Source: Oidiodendron maius Zn (lineage: Eukaryota; Ascomycota; Leotiomycetes; Myxotrichaceae). Taken from it: 44,892 nt of DNA. This document shows positions 11,523-23,111 of the stretch, in pieces (positions within the stretch are counted from its first letter, which is position 1; every line of letters starts with the position of its first letter). The notes beneath the pieces are model-generated. The model saw only the letters and a program-made list of their open reading frames with translations. It had not been told where the DNA came from and searched no databases. The stretch covers positions 1-44,892 of the forward strand of contig KN832914.1 in the NCBI GenBank assembly GCA_000827325.1, written 5' to 3'. Both the position numbers and the translations under genes were made by a program.

Positions 11523-13819
11523 ATGAATAGCATCTATCAGCGAACCCCCGCTGTCCCTGTTTCGAGTTTAACAGGATCTCTACCTAGCGCTACCATCGCC
11601 GAAGATGTCAACCACAACCTTGTCGCCTCCTCCGTCTTGGGAAATCTATACAGCCTGGATGCTATCCACCTCACTGACGGGGCTATCTGGCGAGATCTAT
11701 ATGCCATGACAGGTACCTTGAGAACATTCGTGGGCTCAAGCCGATTTGCTTCTGCATGGAAGGAACTGTCGACACTCCATCATCCGTCGAATTTCAAGCT
11801 TATTGAAGGCAGCTCGTCAGTCGTCCGTGTTAGTCCGAGCACCAGTTGGGTCCAAGCCCGGTTCACTTTTGAAACGGAGGCTGAACCCCGAACCCACTCT
11901 TCTGGTATCATCGGGGCTGTACTGGACTTGAACGGGGGATGGAAGATTTGGTTGTTGAGCACTATCCTTGAGCAAATAGATCGATTTCCAAATCCTGATA
12001 TTCTTGAGACACGATCGCCTACACTTCAAGCCGACGGTGATGAAAGTTTCAAGAAGACTTCTTTCGACTGCGTGGTCGTGGGCGCCGGCATGGCCGGGTT
12101 GTGCACCGCTGGAAGACTGGAAACTTTGGGCATGTCATACGTAGTTTTGGAACGCAACAAGCATATCGGAGACAACTGGACGCAGAGATACGAATCTGTG
12201 AGACGTAAGTTGAACTCTTTAAACGAGAGTATGTACCAATGCTTACAACATGTGCAGTCCACACGTCCAAAGAAAATGGTATGGGATACTTGAATCTTCT
12301 GTATAAAACTTATTTCTAATCGGCTTTGCACAAGCTCATCTGCCATTCGGCAGAACCTTCTCACCTGAGGATCCTTACTTCCTTGGGGCTGAAGATCTCG
12401 CTAGAGCCTATCAAAAGTTTGTCGATCAATATAGGATAGTGAGCTTCTCCAGCCGTTTTCGTTTCACTGTACTTCACTAACCTCTGTCTTCCTACTCTAA
12501 TAGAACGTATGGCTCTCCACGAATCTCGAACACGCCTCTTGGAATGAGGAGAAAAAGGGTTGGTCACTACAAATCCAACAAAATGATAGAGAGAGGACCA
12601 TTCAATGTCGCCACCTTGTCTTGGCATTAGGACCGGGGGGTGCTATTCCCAGAATGCCAAGCTATCCCGACCAAGTAAGACCAGAGCTTGCCGTGACTAT
12701 ATCAGTGACCTGAGTCATGCGTAGGAACAATACAATGGCTTAGTAATGCACTCGGCCTCCTATAAAACTGCACGGCAATGGAAGGGAAAATCCGCGATCA
12801 TCATCGGCTCAGCAAATACCGGTGAGAGAAGCTCTATTCGTGAGAATTATATCATTCTGATATTAGTGGACAGCGCACGACGTAGCTGAGGATATGGTTG
12901 AAGCTGGCTTGTCATCCATCACCATGGTGCAGCGAAGTCAGACAGGTAAGCCACCGCCCCGCTAAAGGAGAATAATTCTTCTAAATAGGAAGCTAACCAT
13001 CTCAGCTGTTATCCCCGTAGAATATTCCTCGTTCTTCAATGATCGTATGTCGGCTTCAACTCTCCTCATTTAATGCTAGGCTGAGATATTCTTACACAGG
13101 CATCTATAATAACAAATTAGCAACCGAAGAAGCGGATCGACTGGCACTTTCGCTTCCAATCGTCGTGACACGCTTGGTCACGTTGGAACGGTTCAGAGTC
13201 TTTGCAAACCGTGACACTGAGCGCTTCGATGCCCTTGAACGTGTTGGCTTTAAGCTAGACCGCGACTGTGATCTCTGGGAGGCGGTGTGCGACCGTATTG
13301 GTGGCCACCACTTGGACGTCGGTTGTGGAGCAAAGATTGTCCGTGGTGAGGTTAGTGAACCACCCAAGCCGATTTTGGCCGCTCTAAGTCACAGTGCCGC
13401 AGATCAAAATGAAATCCGATGCAATGCCTGTCCGCTATACACCTACAGGTATTAGATTCAGCGATGGTAGCGAGCTGGACGCAGACATCATTATCTTCAC
13501 CACGGGATTTGAAGGCAATATGCGAGATGCCGCAGCCCAGCTAGTCGGTAACGAAATCGGTCAGAAGTTGGAAGATTACTGGCGCGTAGACATGGAAGGC
13601 GAGTTCCGAGGCGTTTGGAAACCTATTGGACGTGAGCTTCCTGCTCTTGGCTTACTGTACTTCATTGTAAATTGTGGCTGATGATTTGTAGATCCAGGAA
13701 TCTGGTACACAGGCGGCAGTATCGCTCAAGCCCGCTACTTTTCGAGGTTTTTAGCACTGCAGATCAAGGCAGATGTTGAGGGTGTCCCTCTAGAGCGATA
13801 CACAAAGACTCCGGCATAG
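11523..13819 (+). CDS. Flavin-containing monooxygenase (FMO-like)
   Basis: Ten exons: 11523-12204, 12258-12278, 12335-12438, 12504-12674, 12725-12821, 12874-12945, 13006-13044, 13100-13350, 13403-13631 and 13692-13819. They sum to 1794 nt, 597 aa, with no stop. About 175 N-terminal residues form an NTF2/SnoaL-like segment. The FAD-binding Rossmann motif is VVVGAGMAGL, followed by ERNKHIGDNW. Then come LHTSKENAHLPFGRTF, a second dinucleotide site IIIGSANTAHDVAEDM (GSANTA in place of the usual GxGxxA/G) and the C-terminal TTGFEGN plus HPGIWYTGGS. It belongs to the class of NAD(P)H- and FAD-dependent flavoproteins that oxygenate heteroatoms or carbonyls. The short second exon (21 nt) is a prediction hazard. 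It is probably cytosolic, since no signal peptide is seen. The substrate is unknown. Confidence 0.92.
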
Positions 13820-14234
13820 TTTAATATCTCAGGAACTTAGTGCTGGGCTTGGTTTTTGTCATAATTCCTACTTGTAAGCCAATAATCCCAGGTGGTACAT
13901 TGTGAGCCTATGAGAAGTGGGAGTCCGAAGAGGATTATCCGAGTTTATTAGACTACTATAGAAGATGCCGTGTCGATAATAAATAGTTACATTGTTCCTC
14001 TGCAACTCAATTAAGGTTGTAGTCAGTTTGTTCCAAGTTCAGCGGAGTGAGATATGTTCTACCCAGTAGCTGGTTCTCGACTACCTGTCTTAATGCGGAG
14101 TGGAAGAGACAGGTAGATGTTGAGTTGCAAGCGAGAGTGCAGTCCGAGTACCAGCCTCAAGAGCGAGACCTTTCAATTCTTCGTCACCATATTGCGTTGG
14201 CGGCTCAAGCAACTTCAGTGCTGGTTCAGCGTTA
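13820..14234. other. Gap between FMO and old yellow enzyme relic
   Basis: No gene is recognised. The 62-codon open frame at 14047-14235 lies on the strand opposite the old yellow enzyme relic and has no domain. The missing C-terminus of that relic would be expected here, but I could not trace it. Confidence 0.45.
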
Positions 14235-15081
14235 GCCAGGGGAACGATTGTTAATCCAAATTGAGACGGCGGTGCACATGGATTTGGGGAATATCAGGTG
14301 TGTGATTAGGAAGTCGGCCTTGGCTATAATTTCGACGTTCAGCGATCTGGGGTGTGCAAGGCTAAGGTTCTTGAGTTGTTCTGAATAATATGTGAATTGA
14401 GGCATTGGGTCCTCCATCTTGCATCCCCTGGAAATCGGAGAAAGGACTCATCCCCATTGTCGTTCTCTCTGCATCCCCCGCTTCTACGATGCCAAATCTC
14501 GCTCTTTTCTCCACTCTGCCTCCCCAAACGTCCGTCCTAAACAACTAGTCGATCAAATGTCCATTCGCCCCGTCGTTATCCATCCCATTAAAACCTGGCC
14601 TCGATGGTGTTCTTCGTAGCCTGTTTGAAATATCCAACGAAGACTGAAATCTCATCTTCCATTAAAACCCCTGCTGTGGCACCGCTATCAAGTAGGATAT
14701 TGTTCGCGCCCACAGCCTTGCCCTTCTTGCTCAACGCCTGTTTCAGAACAGTTGGGTCCGCGGCTCTACTACAATTTCATGAAAAATGAACAATTTACTT
14801 GGCGTGCACGGCGGCGGTGAGTTCCTTCCATGCTTATACATACGCCGCATTATAGATGTTAGGGACATCAGAGTAGCCACCAGATTGCGGTGAAGTAAGC
14901 ACCGTCGGAGATGAGTAGAGTACTGGGGTACAAATGCCCTTTGATCACATCAAGTCGGGGATGGGAACATGAGAGTCGTCAGCGCGGAACCCGGTTTAGG
15001 GATTTCAACGTTACCGATGCGCATAAGTTTGAAGAGCTTGTTGGAAGTCACCATTCTGGCGGTATTCGTACGGGGAGACAT
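14235..15081 (-). pseudogene. Old yellow enzyme (NADH:flavin oxidoreductase) relic
   Basis: Read on the minus strand from ATG at 15081, the blocks of an FMN-dependent ene-reductase appear in order: SNKLFKLMRIGNVEIPK, FRADDSHVPIPDL, SPQSGGYSDVPNIYNA, AWKELTAAVHAK, RAADPTVLK, GANGHLIDQ, WGGRVEKRARFGI, SPFSDFQGMQ and PQFTYYSEQLK. They are in different frames. There are in-frame stops after PDLM and NAAYV. The segment between EIPK and FRADD, including the usual APLTR, is deleted, and two further frame changes follow. The C-terminal third cannot be traced below about 14235. Clearly non-functional. The gene is next to aromatic-degradation relics. Confidence 0.82.
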
Positions 15082-15624
15082 AGATATATGGAGGAGTGTA
15101 GAAAGTGAAGCTAGAGTTTGGAGATACGAAGACAGAGGAGAATCTTCTTTATATATTTATATTTATATTTATCTTTCTCGAGAGAGAAGTGGGAATACAC
15201 ATCTTTGATCTTTTGGATTGAAGTAGGTGCGATATTTCTGTGAGCTGTTTCGATTGCTCAGTATTTTCGAGTTTCCCAATGGCGGTCAAATTGAATACCG
15301 TCTCGCTACTGGCCGATTAACAAATACGTCATCCAGTTGTGAGTTTCCATATTCACTCTTGACGTAGTCCGTTTACTTATGCCCGCGATGCAGGAGGGTC
15401 ATCCAAAAGTTGCCAGACAAGGTAGAGCGGAGCTAAGCGGATGCGGCGGAAGATGTTCGGGTTCAGGGCAAAACAATTCCCGCTGTGGCCGTATTGTCGC
15501 CGACTTCAGACCGTATCATTACCGACTATCCGGACACTTCTTCAGATCACCCTTGTTGGCTAATACTACCTGTGAATATACCTGCAAAAAAACTCTTGCG
15601 TGCCCGACGAGGTCACCAGAAACC
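15082..15624. other. Gap between divergent relics (old yellow enzyme, dioxygenase)
   Basis: This is the former divergent promoter between the old yellow enzyme relic (-) and the dioxygenase relic (+). It holds a TTTATA repeat tract at about 15151-15172 followed by CTCGAGAGAGA. The open frame continues upstream of the dioxygenase ATG from 15379, but nothing in it resembles the family, so I read it as leader. Confidence 0.5.
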
Positions 15625-16713
15625 ATGGCTCCTCAGGTTGGCGTATTGTCGCCAAAACCTCGTTCATTCAAAGATCTGACCATCGACAACCTCACCTTCC
15701 ATATCATCCGCATGAGCACCCAGGTTAATGATACCCGGGTGAAGTACCTAACTACAAAGCTTATCCAGCACCTGCACAATTTCGTCCGCGACGTCCAGCT
15801 ACAGACAGATGAGTGGGAGGTGGCCTGGAAGTTCTTAACAAAGGTACCTTGCCTCCCCGCACCACCTGATAATCACTTCCTTCGCACCCTGAATTGCTGC
15901 TCCTGCTGACTACCAATGCTAGGTTGGCCAAGCATGTACTCCCGAGAGGCAGGAGTTCGTGCTCCTCTCCGATATGTTGGCATTTCAGCTCTAGTCAATG
16001 CCATTAATAGCAAGCAGACTTCAGAAGCTACCAAGTCGTCGATTCTGGGACCCTTTTTCAATGATACGTCGCGCTTGTTCGATAACGGTCAGTCCATCAC
16101 CTCGAACGAAGTGGCAGGTAAGCCGATGCTCATCCGAGGCACAATTGTGGACACGGCTGGGAAACCAATCCAGAAAGCCCTGGTTGATATATAGGAAACC
16201 AACGGCAATGGATTCTACAATATACAAGATATTGAATATAGCAAACCGGATTGTCGAGGGAAGTTTCATACGGATTACAATAGTAATTTCTACCTCAAGG
16301 CTGTGAAGCCGGTGGACTATCCTATTCCCAACGATGGCCCGGTGGGAACGCTCCTGTCCCTTTTTAACAGAGACTGCCATCGTCCAGCTCATATAGTAAG
16401 TGGCCAGCGACCTTCGCGGGAACTATATAATTACTGAAGCTCCTAGCATTATATAATCACCCACCCTGCATACAAGAAGTTGGTAACAGCAGTATATTCA
16501 AGAGAAAGCAAGTTCATCCAGGAAGACCCGGTTTTCGGTACCAAGCAGAGCCTGGTGGTTGATATAATATGGACGGAAGATGCAGTGCTAGCCGAAACCT
16601 ATCGAATTCCCTTCTTTAGAAGGGATATCGGTAACGAGAAGAGGCGGGGTTTCTGGTTACTTGATCGAGACTTTGTACTTGTTCCAAAGCAGTCAAAAGA
16701 AGGTTGCCCGTAA
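15625..16713 (+). pseudogene. Intradiol ring-cleavage dioxygenase (hydroxyquinol/catechol 1,2-dioxygenase type), two point lesions
   Basis: Three exons (15625-15843, 15923-16395, 16447-16713) carry a nearly full-length enzyme of about 319 codons. The N-terminal dimerisation segment is followed by VGQACTPERQEF, SSILGPFF, GTIVDTAGKP, FYLKAVKPVDYPIP and NRDCHRPAHIHY. Tyr of DYPIP and both His of HRPAHIH are iron ligands in the family. Then come KKLVTAVYSRES and DPVFGTKQSLVVD. Two lesions: a one-base loss near 15979 between DML and ISALV, and TAG at 16192-16194 where relatives have Trp before ETNGNGF. The change TGG to TAG fits RIP. Otherwise it is well preserved, so inactivation looks recent. 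The neighbouring maleylacetate reductase fragment favours hydroxyquinol as the old substrate. Confidence 0.88.
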
Positions 16714-16956
16714 TCTCACTCGACCGGGAATTACTCTATGCTACCAATGTCTATCATTTTTACTGCTACTGACTGTGACTTTGGACCCCTGTTATGTTTG
16801 GGGTTTTGCCATGTCCCCCTTGCTTTTCGTGGCTTGCTTACGTGCTGATTCACTAGACATCACATCTATCACGGCTGATGCAGAGGAAAAACGTATGAAT
16901 GTCCTGCGATTTACTTATAGAAAGATCGCACCTGAATCAGTCTGTTGTGTTCAACT

Positions 16957-17460
16957 TTACAAATCAGCTCTTGTCTCTTCTCCGGCCCGTGCCATTCGTA
17001 ACAGCTCCCTAATATCCCCAATCTCAACGACTCGTGGATTCCAATACGGGTTACTGACTGCGATCTCGACCGCCTGATCAATATCATCTTCTTTCATCCC
17101 ATAGTCCTTTGGATCCCTGTTAACCCTCAGCTTCCCCAGCAATGCATTCAGTCCTCTCATAGCATCGCCGTCACTTCCCGGTAGTACCTCAACCAGCTTC
17201 TTCATCACCTTGGGAATCTGAGGGGCGTTACACGCAAGGGCATGAGGCAAGATAATCTAGTGCGTATCAGAATGTGGCATTTTGAAGGAGCCGCCCAGAG
17301 TGTGGCAAAGCTTATGGGCCAAGGACATTCCGACCGCGCCGAGGCAGGTTGCGCACAGCGAGGCGCCGTACATGGCGGCCTGTCGTGCGGGGACGTCAGA
17401 GGGATAGTCTACGATCGTTGGAAGAGACGATGCGAGGGCTTTCACACCCTAAGCACCTAG
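16957..17460 (-). pseudogene. Maleylacetate reductase, C-terminal fragment
   Basis: The minus-strand frame reads VKALASSLPTIVDYPSDVPARQ, ATCLGAVGMSLAHKLCHTLGG, MPHSDTH-stop-IILPHALACNAPQIPKVM, then YGMKEDDIDQAVEIA and NPYWNPRVVE, ending at 16957. This is the C-terminal half of an iron-type alcohol dehydrogenase/maleylacetate reductase. The conserved His of HKLCH and MPH mark the metal-site region. A TAG (17251-17253) interrupts it in frame, and the NAD-binding N-terminal half is missing. In the hydroxyquinol pathway this enzyme reduces maleylacetate to 3-oxoadipate. Confidence 0.82.
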
Positions 17461-17548
17461 AAGGAAAATGACTGGATTTGTGTTACGTGCTTCAACTGTG
17501 GATTATTCTCAACACGTCAAAGGGTATTAAGCTGGGGATGGGGTAGAA

Positions 17549-17956
17549 CTAAATGCTAAAGACGAAGACATGACTGACCTGCATGCGCAATGGCAATGAT
17601 CCCACTGGTAGCACTAATGGACTCGCGGAACATATATCATGAACTAAGAGCGCAGAATGCACATTCGGTCCAAACGGGAATTGGACGGCCAATGATTCCA
17701 TCTCAATGCTGTTTTGCAATCTCCAAACACTCGTCTCTTCGACCATTCGGAGCATATTCCTGAATACCGGGTCCCAATTCTTGAATCTCTCATGCATCTC
17801 GTCAAGATCCCCCTTGGCAGAATAGACATCATCTGGGAGATCATCGGTATAAGGCACATTATAGACCTTTGCAGCGCGGTAGAGATTAATAGCCCTAGGT
17901 GGTTTGATTGCTTGAAGGGCTAAGAGTATTCCACTTTCTTGAGAAACTGACTCCAT
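17549..17956 (-). pseudogene. FAD-dependent hydroxylase fragment (salicylate hydroxylase-like)
   Basis: The 135-codon minus-strand frame contains VYNVPYTDDLPDDVYSAKG, DEMHERFKNWDPVF, ETSVWRLQ and a degenerate GD-x-CH region (VHDICSAS). This matches the middle-to-late part of NahG-like FAD monooxygenases, where the motif is GDACH. The N-terminal FAD-binding GxGxxG domain is absent. The first 25 codons (LALQAIKPPRAINLYRAA) resemble the family's extreme C-terminus, so the piece may be rearranged. It lies just upstream, on the same strand, of the maleylacetate reductase fragment. Relatives hydroxylate or decarboxylate aromatic acids ahead of ring cleavage. Confidence 0.7.
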
Positions 17957-18356
17957 GATCTTTGGTTGAGATATTAGATTTCAAAGTAACAAGGTCGTGA
18001 TTCTTAGAAAACTTACGACTCGCTTGTATTTACGATTCGCTATACATGCACGTTAGATGAGGCAAATATTGGTCGTATCTCTACATTGACCGCAGTTTCA
18101 GAACTTTCTCAGCACATCACGAGAGTAAATTGGGTTAGCAGCAGGGGATACTTGCTTTATAAGTCCTCTTTGTATTCTATCTTATCTTCCGCCGCATGCC
18201 TCGGTGCCACACATGCTATGCATAATTGCGAGTGGCCGAATCTCTTCATTGACTCGATGTATGGGCCTTGATCAAATGGCATAGGAAACATAACATATCT
18301 AGGGGCGCAGAGATCAATATAATATACCCTTAAGACAAGCTTTCATTCTACTCTCA
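17957..18356. other. Gap between catabolic relics and regulator 2
   Basis: No gene is recognised. The 61-codon frame at 18086-18271 has no domain. The interval contains the 3' flank of regulator 2, which ends at 18357. Confidence 0.5.
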
Positions 18357-20680
18357 CTAAATATAATCCCTCAACGCATTAACTCTTATCTGTGCGGTTT
18401 CATCTTGCTCGGCACTTGACTGCAGGATATCGATCATGCGCTGGACATTTGTCATGGCTCTTTCGAACAAAGGATCTGAGAACTTGCACGATGCAGTGTT
18501 GCCACTTGTCTGTACCCGTTGCCCGTGCTGTTGGAGGAGGCCGGCAAGAATGAGCTGCAACGAAGATAGGTTAGATTTAACAGAACAAGACAATGGTTAA
18601 ATTCGCTTACCGCTGCCATGAAGCCCTTGTGACAAAGGACCCACCATACGCTTGCTTCGTCTTGCAGCAGATTATAAAAGGCGAAGAATGGTCGTATGGC
18701 CTCAAGAGCTGCTTCAATCGCAGATCGGACTTTTGGTATATTCCCGCCTACATTATCAGACTGCTCTGCGCCCTCGGCCTGCACTAGCATCACACAATGC
18801 CAATAATTGCTTGCAAAGAACAACATCTGCCGAACGAGTCTCCTGTTTTTCCCTGCTAGTTCGGAAATGCTATTTTCGTTCCATCCGCGAAATATATCAG
18901 GCATCGAGCTGTATATTGTCCGGAAGCGGGTAAGGAGCTCAGAGCGACGCCGAGGAGTCGTAGCGATTGGAAGGGAAAGAGATCGGGGGGATGAGATACA
19001 TTCTTGTACTAGCAATGCGAGTTTGTGGATGCCTGAAATGAAGCCTGCCTCAATGCTATTAGGTGATTGCCCACACCATTCTTGTTCCGAGGAGTGAGGG
19101 CCATCTTGAGCGGACTGGTGGCTTGTCGCGGAATTGCCTTCGGTGAATGGCGCGGGAACATCGACGTCAGCGTGGGTTGTTCCGGGGGGGAGTCTGAGGA
19201 TCATGCTCATAAATGCATCTTGGCAGGTGATAGCCCTCCATAGAATGCGCCGTTCCTGTTTTTCGAAAGTAGTCAATTCTAGATCTAATCGGGATGGCTC
19301 CCGATTCAAGCCTAACGCGTAGGCTTGGCGGACGAGTATGCCCGCGAAGGCCCATCCATCAGAAGCGCGGTTATCATTTAGGAGGTAATAAGTCATCAGT
19401 GTCATAGCTTGAAGGGTACGAACGGAAGTAACGTTAAAGTAGGCGGAGAGCTGGAGTGATTGATGACAGGCACAGGCGTAGAACTCTGCTGCTTCCTTTT
19501 GGTCCGACGGCTTGATGCTACTCTTTGGGAGAATCAGGAATTGGGTCGCCATTGCAAGCATGATCAAGAGTAGGCCGAGAAAGGGCCCATCAGCCTCAGA
19601 TAATTCCGAAGTGTCAAGTAACCATAGAGCGTTGTAATCATGATAAAACCGTGAGTGGTCTATTATGGAGATGATCGGATCGACAGACTCGAAATACTTT
19701 TCGAGGAGGCTGCTGGAGAGTCAATTTAACCGGCAGGATCAGAAAGTAATCATGGCTCTCACACTTCAGTTTGTTCTTTTCGCGGTAAAACTTGGACAAC
19801 CTCGGTAAAACCTCCTCGCAAGGTCCAATAGTTAGGGAACGGGTTCCTTGACTTAAGTTAGAGAATCGCTCGGCAATCTGCGGCACTCTTGGTAAAGTTA
19901 GACCTCACCCGGAACCTATCCCATAGATATTGCTGGCTCTCGAAACGGAGTACGGCATAAGTGAGAGCAGCGACTCTACTGAATACCTAGGCGGTGAAAT
20001 GACCGAACCGTTACCGCTGTACGCACTAATTCGTGGGAGGCTCTATTTGTAGACATTGTTAGGCGTCCAGTCTGGTCCAAAAATTCCGCAAGAACAAAAT
20101 GGTAAAATAGCACAAATGGACTGTCACTTGGGACATACCGAGTCATCATAGGTCGAGGTATCAGAAGGCGGTTGAGTCTGGCTACTGGGGCATGTCGTTC
20201 TTGATGGGCCATTGACATAGTGAATCCGAGCTTGCCGGGTTCTGTTCCTGTTACAAATATTAATGTGCAGTTGATTGAGCATGCATACTGATAAGTGAGA
20301 TGCATAAGTGCAGGGTACGCGAGTGTTAGAGGATTCCAAATTTTCAATAGGATTGAGAAAGGCAAACATACTCGATGACTTCGGCTCTCTTTAGATAGAC
20401 ACAAACCGCTCCACGACGAATACAAGCTAGGCAGCTGTGTAGGTCATCGAATTAGTTTCACTATCCATACCAGGAATAGACGGGATGGGCATACTGGGGT
20501 CGGCCCCGATCGCACTGGAAGATGGTTCAGTTAGCGTCAGGCAACTATTAAAGGTCTATTAGACGTCACCTTCGTCTTTTTCTCTACACACTTGGTACAG
20601 GTCAATGTGGGCTTGTCTCTCTTCGGTTTCCCACCTTTCGGCGACCCGTCAGCAACTACGGGCCGCAAGGCATACGGCAT
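18357..20680 (-). CDS. Zn(2)Cys(6) transcription factor (regulator 2)
   Basis: Eight exons on the minus strand: 20570-20680, 20495-20514, 20372-20434, 20139-20247, 19909-19986, 19765-19877, 18611-19712 and 18357-18554. They sum to 1794 nt, 597 aa. The zinc cluster C-TK-C-VEKKTK-C-DRGRPH-C-LA-C-IRRGAV-C is complete only after three exons are joined. A coiled linker (SRVAALTYAVLRFESQQ) and a Fungal_trans domain follow (LLEKYFESVDPI, SVRTLQAMTLMTYYLLN, ERRILWRAITCQDAF). One join is odd: the intron 19878-19908 is only 31 nt, yet it keeps frame and family continuity. Two upstream introns are 124 and 152 nt. If the 31-nt intron is not spliced, the protein breaks at about residue 127. It lies beside the dead aromatic cluster. 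Targets are unknown. Confidence 0.78.
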
Positions 20681-23111
20681 TGATTCCGCGGGAGAAGCTG
20701 AGACTTCAGAAGGTATGGCTAAGACTAGTGAGGGTGCAGAAAGGGAACAGGTTGTTGTTAGAAGTCTGTTGTCGATTGAGCTGAAATTGAATAAAGTAGC
20801 TCGGTACCTCGGATTGTAAGCTTACCTCAACTGATGCGGGGTTAGTTGCCTAAAAGTTAATGCGGGGAATGCTAGGCCTTAATGCAGGTTGGCTCCTAGC
20901 TTAAGCGATCCTATCACTCCCAATTATTGTATGTACAGTGCTCTCACTGTCCCAACTCCTTCCGAGAATGGAACTTAGTACAGATACTGTCCAGAATCAA
21001 CATAACTACTCTCGTGGTCTGTCAGTCCCTTCCGAGAATGACATGTATCTCGGCTCATGTTGACTTCAGCCCCTTAGTCTCCAGTGTGTGGATTTCACTG
21101 AATATGCCATTCTCAACTTAGTAAGAGAAACTTTAGTAATTAAAGAACAATCCGGGCCAATTCTTGGGTCTTCAACGTAACAGACCACTTCCTCCGCTCT
21201 CCTATTCCCGGCTATAACCGGTCCCCAAGTCACGTGCGGCAAATATACTCCTGTACAAGGCGCCTCATTCTCCGCGCAACAGTCATAGTGCGGTCAGATG
21301 TTGCGTCGAGTGGGGCTTAATTCAGGTGCACGTGATGTGTTCGTATTTTCAGGTAAATTTCAAAAGGAGGGTTCAACCACCCTTATACTTCGTGACTAGA
21401 CTAGAATTCTAAATACAGTCTCAGATAACTCAAATAAAGAGGTTTCAGCATACATAACATATACTCCTTCATAAAGTCTATAATATTAGTATTTGAGTTG
21501 GGTTACTCAGCACCGAAACTGGACTAGCTTCTGGATACCGACCCGCCAGAATATTGCCACCAAAGCCCAACTGAGGGCGTTCAACACAGCGAAGTATCCC
21601 CGACCTATAAGTCCTCTGTTTCCTGCGTAGCACCTACCTTGGTCTCTCCGTGTTTCTTTATGTATTTTACGACCAGGACAGCCTATTGGACATATACTTC
21701 CGCGCAGAATGAGCCATTGTTGGTTATAACGAGACCTCGAGGCTAATATGCTCGGATAAGACTCACGGCAGCATTTTGTGATATGTCAGGGGCTTAGGTC
21801 ACATGCTCGATAAGCTTCTTCGGCGCGGGGTATATAGTCCTAGGCGGGGTCAGAGTAGCTTCCGCATCAATCTATCAATACCTGATCTTTCTAATCGTTC
21901 GCAACAAGCCTTACTCATACATGCGCATGAAGGGGTATCCCTAATCGCATTTGTCTCCAAGGGTGCTCTTCCCTCCAAGCCCGTAGACTCGGTACTCTGG
22001 ATGTGGGCGGGTCACACAATCGCAGTCGGTAGCAAGAGTAATGATATCGAACTCTTAGACGTCGGACCTGTTGACAACACCTGACTTGGAAATATAATCG
22101 CATGGGGGGATCGATTAGTTTAATTTTATCTTAGATAAAGACGTCATTGAATAGAAGACTATAAGTTAGAGATTTCCAAGCACTAGCAGACATAGCAGTC
22201 AACTTTAGAGGGATTTACGAGGTTTCACCTAGCTTCCCTACAGACTCTGCGAGTTATGCCCTCAGCTTCTTCTTCCAGAATCCATAGACCGTACTACGCG
22301 CTTCTGTCTTAGCCACCGCATATTGATAGATACTGAGGTTAATTCAAGGGCTGCTTGCTGCCAGAAGTTTTGGAAATGCGCTTCACGTTCTGCTTTTGAA
22401 CATCCAGGGTATTGTTGTTGGTGTATAATTGTAACTGAGACCACCACTATCCAATATCCGTGCTGCGAAGAGTTCACCATATTCTTTCTTTGATATCCGT
22501 TGGCTCAGCCACGGCCGGTATGTTTTATCTCGATGGGAGAACTGTGTATAATTTCTGGTGAACATAGTCTTTGTAAGACACAATCAGTCACAGGTACTGG
22601 CACATGGATTATAAGGATCAACGCCTGCCCCGGTTCCGAGTAATCTGTCAGTTGATTCAGTGCTACAATAACGACACGTTTCCCTTTACATCAAGCCCAT
22701 GTGGCCATAGAATGGAAAGACACTAGTGATTGTCTGATGATTCTCTCCTTTTAATATAAGGGCTGCAGGATTGGAAGCATAACTGAGACAGGGTAAGAGG
22801 CGCAGATCAACATTCTCGTCAGTCATTATACTGACAGTCTTCTGATCCACCCGTATGGTCGGATTCTGCCGCGATGACAGCAGAGCTGATTCAGCAGGCT
22901 GTGGTAGTTCTGAGTGGCTTATCGATGGAGTCGACATACTCTTTGACTTCTAGTTGAAATAGAATTCTTTTGACCAGTTCCATTCTGTCCAGAGGTCCTC
23001 GAGCGCAAATTGGTAGTAATGGGCATGCGAATCGAGACCTGAGCCAGGATAGTGGTCCAAGTAAGTAGGATTGCCTTCCTATTGGTCCGTAGGCTCTGTA
23101 GTGTAGCTTAG
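20681..23111. other. Long intergenic region with repeat scraps
   Basis: No intact gene. It holds the retroelement-like segment at 21165-21310 (listed separately). The open frames at 21803-22084 (+) and 22262-22937 (-) carry no domain I can name. The minus-strand frame at 22686-22937 starts like a transporter N-terminus (VDLRLLPCLS), but no membrane segments follow. Probably decayed sequence. Confidence 0.5.
21165..21310 (-). repeat. Dispersed retroelement-like segment, copy B (inverted to copy A)
   Basis: The reverse complement matches 5776-5925 with the same block order (GCCTTGTACA, TTGCCGCAC, GACTTGGGGAC, TATAGCCGGGAATAGGAGAG). The two copies are in opposite orientation about 15 kb apart. 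Confidence 0.55.

Noticed and set aside
14419-14789. Plus-strand frames at 14419-14619 and 14604-14789
   Set aside because: They are antisense to the old yellow enzyme relic.
18593-19355. Several plus-strand and off-frame minus-strand frames
   Set aside because: They are shadows of the long exon of regulator 2.
22686-22937. Possible transporter N-terminus on the minus strand
   Set aside because: Only a ten-residue similarity (VDLRLLPCLS), with no membrane segments or further exons.
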